DNA of 64,000 nucleotides from Cryptomeria japonica (Eukaryota; Streptophyta; Pinopsida; Cupressales; Cupressaceae): assembly GCF_030272615.1 (NCBI RefSeq), contig NC_081408.1:404867389-404931388 (forward strand), given 5' to 3'. The translations under genes and the position numbers were made by a program. Of this stretch, positions 57,791 through 64,000 are shown piece by piece. Position 1 is the stretch's first letter. Each line of letters begins with the position of its first letter. The notes under the pieces are model-generated. The model searched no databases and was not told where the DNA came from. It saw only the letters and a list, made by a program, of their open reading frames with translations.

Positions 57791-58884
57791 TTAATAATAA
57801 ACTTTTTAAACATTGAAAAAAACAAAGACTTTAAAGTCATTAAAAAAACTTTAACATGAAAATCCAAAACTTAAAGTCTTTAAAGTTAAATGGAAAGCTT
57901 TTGATATATTTAAACAAACTTTAATATTTTTAATAAAAACTTTAAATAAGTGAAAGAATAAATACTTTATGATTGATAACTTTAGAGCTTTTAAATTATA
58001 TGATACATATGAATACGTTAAAGTATTAAAAGAAAGCGTTAAGGTATTTAAAGAAGAGGAGCTGGTAAGAAGAAAGAAGAGGTGTTTATTTAAAAGAATA
58101 AACTGCACAAATACATTACATGCAAAAGCCGTTGTTATCTGATACAAACAACAACCTACTTATATGAACAAATATGCAGAAACAAAGGATTACCAAGAGA
58201 CAATTGTGTAAACGAAATTATAGAGGTTTCAGACAGATGCGCATCAACGTATAACTGAAAAATAATTCAGTGAAAAACGTATAATTGATGAAAGTTCTTT
58301 ATAATGCTTCTTCCTTAGCCCTATGGAAGTTTGTATAAACAGTAGCAGAAACTGTTATAATGCTTATCTTCCTTAAAAACATATAAACAATAGCATAAAC
58401 TAAGGAAACAAATAGAAAGGCATAGAATATGGCCTCTCAACTTGGCTTGAACTGTTAACAGAAATAAGAAATAAGTGAAGAAAGTACTAACAATAAAAAA
58501 ATGCAGAACCTGCACAAAATGTTAAACCCTACAATTCAAAATAAAAAAAAACTATTTAATGATGAAACAGTTTTGGCAGCAAGCTTTTCAAAATGATTGT
58601 AAATATAAAAATGGAAGAAAATAAGTTAGAAACAGAGTTGTGGCGACAAACCTTCCAATTTTTTTAAAAATAAAAATTTAAACTAGAATCTAAATGGATT
58701 AATCTTGCATGCAAAATTGTTAGTACGTTTGTTAAAAAAAAAATTAAACTGAAATCAAAACCTGCACAAGAAAAACGTTAATGAATAAACTTCTTCTCAT
58801 CTCTCAAAGAGTGCCTCCAAGAAAGGCAAGTTCCAAAAGAAAATGGTAACCTTCATCAACTTCCACTTAAACAAGGATTAGTAA
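57791..58884. other. Copia-A leader, right of LINE-2
   Basis: AT-rich sequence with TTTAAAG-type repeats (57,800-58,050) and no coding frame. It ends in the Copia-A primer-binding site, so it is the 5' leader of that element. Confidence 0.55.
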
Positions 58885-58899
58885 CCTGCTTTGATACCA
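58885..58899 (-). promoter_or_regulatory. Copia-A primer-binding site
   Basis: TGGTATCAAAGCAGG on the minus strand directly after the 5' LTR. It matches the initiator methionine tRNA site (TGGTATCAGAGC) except for one base. Confidence 0.8.
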
Positions 58900-59079
58900 T
58901 GAAAGGAAATACAAGAGTGAGAAAATGAAAAAAAATCCAAGTATGTTGATTGAAGTAGTGTTACCAAAGTACAGAGCAACTTGAGAGCAATCACCCAAAC
59001 TTGAAGAGGAGACACAAGAGCTTTTGAAAGGGGAAAATGAAAGAAAAACCCCTTATGTATTATGAATGGAGGCAAAGCT

Positions 59080-59147
<68 letters not shown>

Positions 59148-59451
59148 CTCATTACAATGATATCAAAAAGTGAAGAATAAGAGGAGAAGCATCTCTTAAA
59201 TAGAGATGAAGAGAAGAGCTGCAAAGTAACTCCCATTTTTATGAATGCCACCATTCACAATATGTGTGTGCAATGTGTCAACATCCTTTTAAGGAGGAAA
59301 TCTAATATTCTTTAATAAAGGAAAATAAAAGAAATGACTTGTCCTCACACATGTACTAGAGGACAAATTACATGTAGGGATTCCAAAGGAATATCCCAAA
59401 CTAAATACAAATAAAGAAACCCAAGCCAAGTAAAGATTAAATTTTCTAACA
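58900..59451 (-). repeat. Copia-A 5' LTR with expanded GA microsatellite
   Basis: It aligns with 31071-31577. The length difference is nearly all a (GA)n tract at 59083-59146, about 64 bp here against about 16 bp in the other LTR. Confidence 0.9.
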
Positions 59452-61457
59452 CGAAGCTCCATCCTCATCACAATTACAAGATTCACAATCATCTGCACTC
59501 TCTACTTCCAAACCTAAGATTAAGATCCACATAGTTGATAAGGGATGTGAAGAGTATTCGTACGCAAAAGCCTTCTGTATAGGGAAGTTGCTAATATCCC
59601 CAAGGCCTCAACCAAACAATAACCGACACAAAGAAAAATCCATCATCCAATATTCACCTTCTACTACCTTTATCAAATGGGGCGAACTCAACGAAGAACC
59701 CCTCGAGAAAGATATTTCAAATTGGCTATTTAAAGATGCAGAGGATAGACCTCTGATTCTACTCTCTCTAGAACAATATGGAAAGGGATTTACTACATTA
59801 CAAAGACATGGATATGATGGCACTAGTGGATTAATCTTAGGAACCAAGGGTTGGGATATGGACAAGTAGAGGAAGGATCTACAAGTTAGAATAATGGACA
59901 ACTAGTTGTGGAAACTACAAATACTTAGTTGCCTCTGATTGAATAAGTTAGTGCTACTAACGATGATGAGTCTGACGAGGAGAGTTATGTTGAGATTGAT
60001 TTCAACAATTATTAAGGGGACTCGTTTACTATCTTCAACACCCAAGATGTAGACAAATCTTAAAATGACCAAGAAATTATTAATGATGACATTATTTATG
60101 AGGACAAACAATTTGACCCTAATTTGTGGTGACATTACTTAGATACTTGTACATGTACCTTAACCATTACCCTATAACCTATTCCAACCATGATGATGAC
60201 ATCTTCCTTGTATACCCATAACTTATTGATTGGAACCAACAAAATCCACCACAATTGGATTGGTTTGAAAATGATGAAGCAATTGCTGAATTCCTTGGAG
60301 TTCGAGAAGGAATACCATTTGGTGACCACATAATTGGCTTTTCTATAGATCTCAACTTTGCAACATATTTTGGGGAGTCCAGTTTTCCTTCCAGTCAAGA
60401 AAATAAAGGAAAAAGAAAAAGAAAGTGAAGATACTTGATCTCAAGGTGAAAATCAAAAGGCAAGTTCTAACTGCAAAATAGTAAAACCAAAAGGCATATC
60501 TAATGGTGAAAACCTCTTTGAGGTGCCAAAATATCGAAGGTTGGATACTCTCCCTTTAAGAAAGGTTATCATTGTTAGTAGAAAATAAGAGGAAGTGAAC
60601 TTGGGTGATAGTTAAAATGTAAAGAAAAGTCTATTTTGTAGAGTCTCTCAAACCAACTAAGAAAGAAAACTTTACCAATTTCTTCAAAGGAAGACAAATA
60701 AATTTTGCTTAGTCTTATGCTGACATGCCGAGTTTAGATAATGAATTGTCCATCACTTGCCTTTACCTCTAAGAGCCAAGACATATAAATGAAAGCTAAG
60801 AAACATGCATCCCCAAATTGCTTTGTTGGTCAAAGTGGAACTGAAGAAGCTACTAGATGTGGGATTCATAAGGACTATAGATTACATAGAATGGATATCA
60901 TTTCTAGTACCTATTACCAAACCAACAGGAGGCATTAGAATCTATATAGATTTCAAAGATTTGAATAAGGCCTATTCAAAATATGACTTTCCATTACCCA
61001 ATATTGATATGATTATTTACCTCATAGATGGACATGAAATGCTCTCACTCATAGGTGGATTTTGTGGGCACAACCAAATAAGAATAGCTCCAGAGAACCA
61101 ATATAAAAATAATTTCACTTGTTTATGGGGAATCTACTATTAGAATGTCATGCCCTTTGGTCTCAAGATTGCTAGTGAAACATATTAGAGAGTTATGACA
61201 ACATTATTTCATGACATGATACACGACATCATGAAAGACTATGTCGATGATTTATTGGCTAAGTCAAACACAAGGGACAATCATCTTGTTGTTCTTGCCT
61301 GGATCTTTGATAACTTAGGTCAATACAAGGTTAGACTAAATCCAAAGAATTGTGTATTTGGTGACACATTAGTAATATTGCTGGGGTTCATTGTGTCAAA
61401 AAAAGGAATTGAATTAGACCTAATTTTTTTTAAATCTATTCTTAATTTATCAAAATT
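59452..61457 (+). mobile_element. Ty3-I, middle portion: linker, G-patch-like block and RT
   Basis: The reading broken at 31070 continues here with APSSSQLQDSQSS, KIHIVDKGCEEYSYAKAF and FIKWGELNEEP. ITTLQRHGYDG-like TTLQRHGYDGTSGLILGTKG is the G-patch-like block seen between protease and RT in this lineage. RT is at 60805-61457: LLDVGFIRTIDYIEW, GGIRIYIDFKDLNKAYSKYD, FPLPNIDMI, HEMLSLIGGFCGHNQI, then MTTLFHDMIHD and YVDDLLAKS. The catalytic YVDD is intact, though the first palm Asp (FMDGFSG) is replaced (LIGGFCG). There are stops in 59870-60800 and at 61141. Confidence 0.85.
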
Positions 61458-62555
61458 AATTATTCCCCATTCTTCCAAAGTCTTTTCAATCATTATTTCT
61501 TCTAGACCTCTATTAGTTAATTAACTTCAATTAACTAAGCTAACCATGTGATTCCTACAAATCACCTTCCTAATCCTATCATCTAACCTAATTAATCACC
61601 TTCTAATCATGCTCAACATTTCCTTCAATTTTATATTCCTCTACTTATTATCTCTCGTCATGTTACATCCTCCTAACTTTCCCATTTGCGTTCTAATCCC
61701 TCATCAAGCCACCTAATCACTCTTCCTAATCATTTGCACATCCCTAATCACTTTGATTAGGGATGAGTCAACACTTTCATTAAATGGCTTTCTCATCTCA
61801 TCCTCCAATATTAAATGCTACCTACTTTGGTCCTTTCAAGGAAATTCAAATTCTTTGAATCTCCCCATGCCACCTCTTCCCAAGGAATTTTTAATTCCTT
61901 TTCTCATTTAGTCTTCCCACATATCTTCTATTTTGGAATTTTTAATTCCTCCTCCTTTGCCCCAAGGAATTTTATATTCCTTTTCTCTTCCCAATGTACC
62001 TGGGGAACTCTTCCCCATGTACCTTGAGAGTTGTGGAGATAATAAATGCCTTTATGGAAAATCTCTTGAATTCCACACTTTGTCCTCTCAATCCTCTCCC
62101 ACCTTTCAATCCCAGCCCTTAATTTCGAATCAATCTTGGCCCTCCATTTTGGCCTCCTCCAATCTATAAATTGGAGTCTCCTCTCCTCACAAATCATCCA
62201 TCATCCAAGTAGTCTTATGCTGGCCTTTTGAGAGCTCAAATCACCTACCCTATCATCATAATGCCCAGATCATCACACACTTAGCCATTTTCCATCTATC
62301 ATTCCATATAGCAAACAATATCCCTTTGTTGTTATGTAGTGGAGAGAATTCGACATCCCAATCCAAGAACCAATCCAAACAAGTGTTGCAAGGGTGCGTC
62401 TTCACTTCATCAAAGGTTCAATTCGAAGGAGAAGGTACAATCTCTTCATTTGCATGTTTATTAGGTTATTTGGTGTTTTCATTTTTTTTTATGCATTTGA
62501 ATGGACTAACACTTTTCCTCACCTCCAATATCTACCATCAAACCTTAAATAGTTA
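61458..62555 (+). mobile_element. LTR-like insertion within Ty3-I RT
   Basis: RT coding stops making sense after FFKSILNLSK and resumes at SIEGKLQ (62566), where a contiguous RT would have about 25 residues. The 1.1-kb insert is non-coding and pyrimidine-rich, with a TATA-like CTATAAATTGGAG (62163-62175). AGGAATTTTTAATTCC palindromes recur around 61880-61980. It looks like a solo LTR, but I could not fix its ends or target duplication. Confidence 0.5.
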
Positions 62556-63430
<875 letters not shown>

Positions 63431-63463
63431 CTTGTTTTTTGTTAGCATGAGCTTGTATGGTTG

Positions 63464-64000
63464 TCATTGATGTCAAACCTATTTATCTGGATGTATGTTG
63501 GTCTGGATATGCTTTGTTAGATCTTGGTTATGTCAATGGATGTTGTTTTGGATACTCTTTTGGTGTTGGTTGTGTCGTCATGTATTTAGGGTGTTACAAA
63601 ATGCTTTTTGTGCTATCTAGATATGTTGTTAATTGCATTACGATTTAGTGGATCATGTTCTTTTGGTTGGGATATGTGTTGGAAGATGCATTGAGATATT
63701 TATCTGGGTCTCAACTTGGTGTGTGGTGATTCACATGGAGTATTTTGCATTGGAAGTAGTTATGTAGCTGATCGGTTGATTATGTCTACACGTTATGCTT
63801 TGTAATGTCCTTTGGAGTATGTGTTAGCAAGTGAAGATTATTGGATTATTCATGGAATGATGCATTATGATATGTTTTGGTTCCCTCTTTCTCTTGGAGT
63901 GAACCAATCTAATTATTTTAGGTTCAGGTGGCTTATTTTATGTAATATTTCTTATTCTATTTTGGCCAACCCTTAATTAGAATTTCCATGTTGTATCTCA
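63464..64000. mobile_element. Start of another LTR-like repeat, cut by window end
   Basis: TGTCATTGATGTCAAACC at 63464 interrupts Ty3-I and resembles the TGTCATTGATGGACAC part of Solo-4 (37805-37820). The remainder is T/G-rich, non-coding, with many TGGTT/TGTTTTGG motifs. No right end is in the window. Confidence 0.45.

Larger units (their letters stand above)
31071..59451 (-). mobile_element. Copia-A: Ty1/copia element, interrupted by nested insertions
   Basis: Outer bounds are two LTRs, 31071-31577 and 58900-59451. The right LTR, 5' on the minus strand, adjoins a primer-binding site, TGGTATCAAAGCAGG (58885-58899 on the minus strand), matching initiator-Met tRNA. The left LTR adjoins a G-run polypurine tract (31578-31584). 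Flanks AGAAG (31066-31070) and CGAAG (59452-59456) are a target duplication with one change. Gag and protease, integrase, RT and RNase H follow in copia order from right to left. LINE-2 (with Ty3-II) sits in its leader and Copia-B in its integrase. Confidence 0.88.

Overview
This is plant nuclear DNA, most likely from a gymnosperm and probably a conifer. That is inferred from one spliced plant gene with very long introns, set in AT-rich DNA made almost wholly of decayed and nested retrotransposons. I saw no bacterial, plastid or viral gene set, and no tRNA or rRNA.

Region 1 (1-16.6 kb). The only recognisable host gene is CAP-D3, the D3 subunit of condensin II, on the + strand. Ten exons can be placed by reading frame and GT-AG junctions between 3183 and 16365. 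The 5' exons lie left of the window. The first 3.2 kb is intron or upstream DNA holding an AT-hook-like ORF, a LINE-type RNase H remnant and a 49-bp-arm foldback that looks like a MIRNA precursor. The 6.3-kb fourth intron holds a PPR pseudogene, a solo LTR with a perfect 5-bp target duplication (TSD), a hammerhead-like motif and a tandem duplication. The conserved C-terminal tail of CAP-D3 continues after the stop, in another frame.

Region 2 (16.6-29.4 kb). After an intergenic stretch comes LINE-1 (- strand: endonuclease, RT, zf-RVT, RNase H), then the 3' end of an LTR element with its polypurine tract, then Solo-2, a 3.75-kb solo LTR with TSD GTTGG. Solo-2 carries 120-bp and ~62-bp tandem repeats and an array of 22-bp hairpins.

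Region 3 (29.4-63.5 kb). This is one nested pile that can be unpicked from TSDs. Ty3-I (+ strand, with a second RNase H as in the Tat lineage) was split at 31070/59452 by Copia-A (- strand, 31071-59451). Copia-A was split by Copia-B (34011-39422, no coding capacity), which holds solo LTRs Solo-3 and Solo-4. Copia-A also received LINE-2 (+ strand), which was split by Ty3-II (44355-56002, - strand, TSD GATAT). Ty3-II has 785-bp LTRs differing at about nine sites, a gag-protease ORF with one TGA, a scrap of integrase C-terminus and no RT or RNase H. On its opposite strand is a spliced gene fragment with a plant mobile domain (PMD). The intron of that fragment holds an array of hairpins whose stems vary in a compensatory way.

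Region 4 (63.46-64 kb). Another repeat interrupts Ty3-I and runs off the window.

The most unusual material is the pair of covarying hairpin arrays (45.7-46.1 kb and 29.1-29.3 kb), the RT-less but recently inserted PMD-carrying Ty3 element, and the intronic MIRNA-like foldback.
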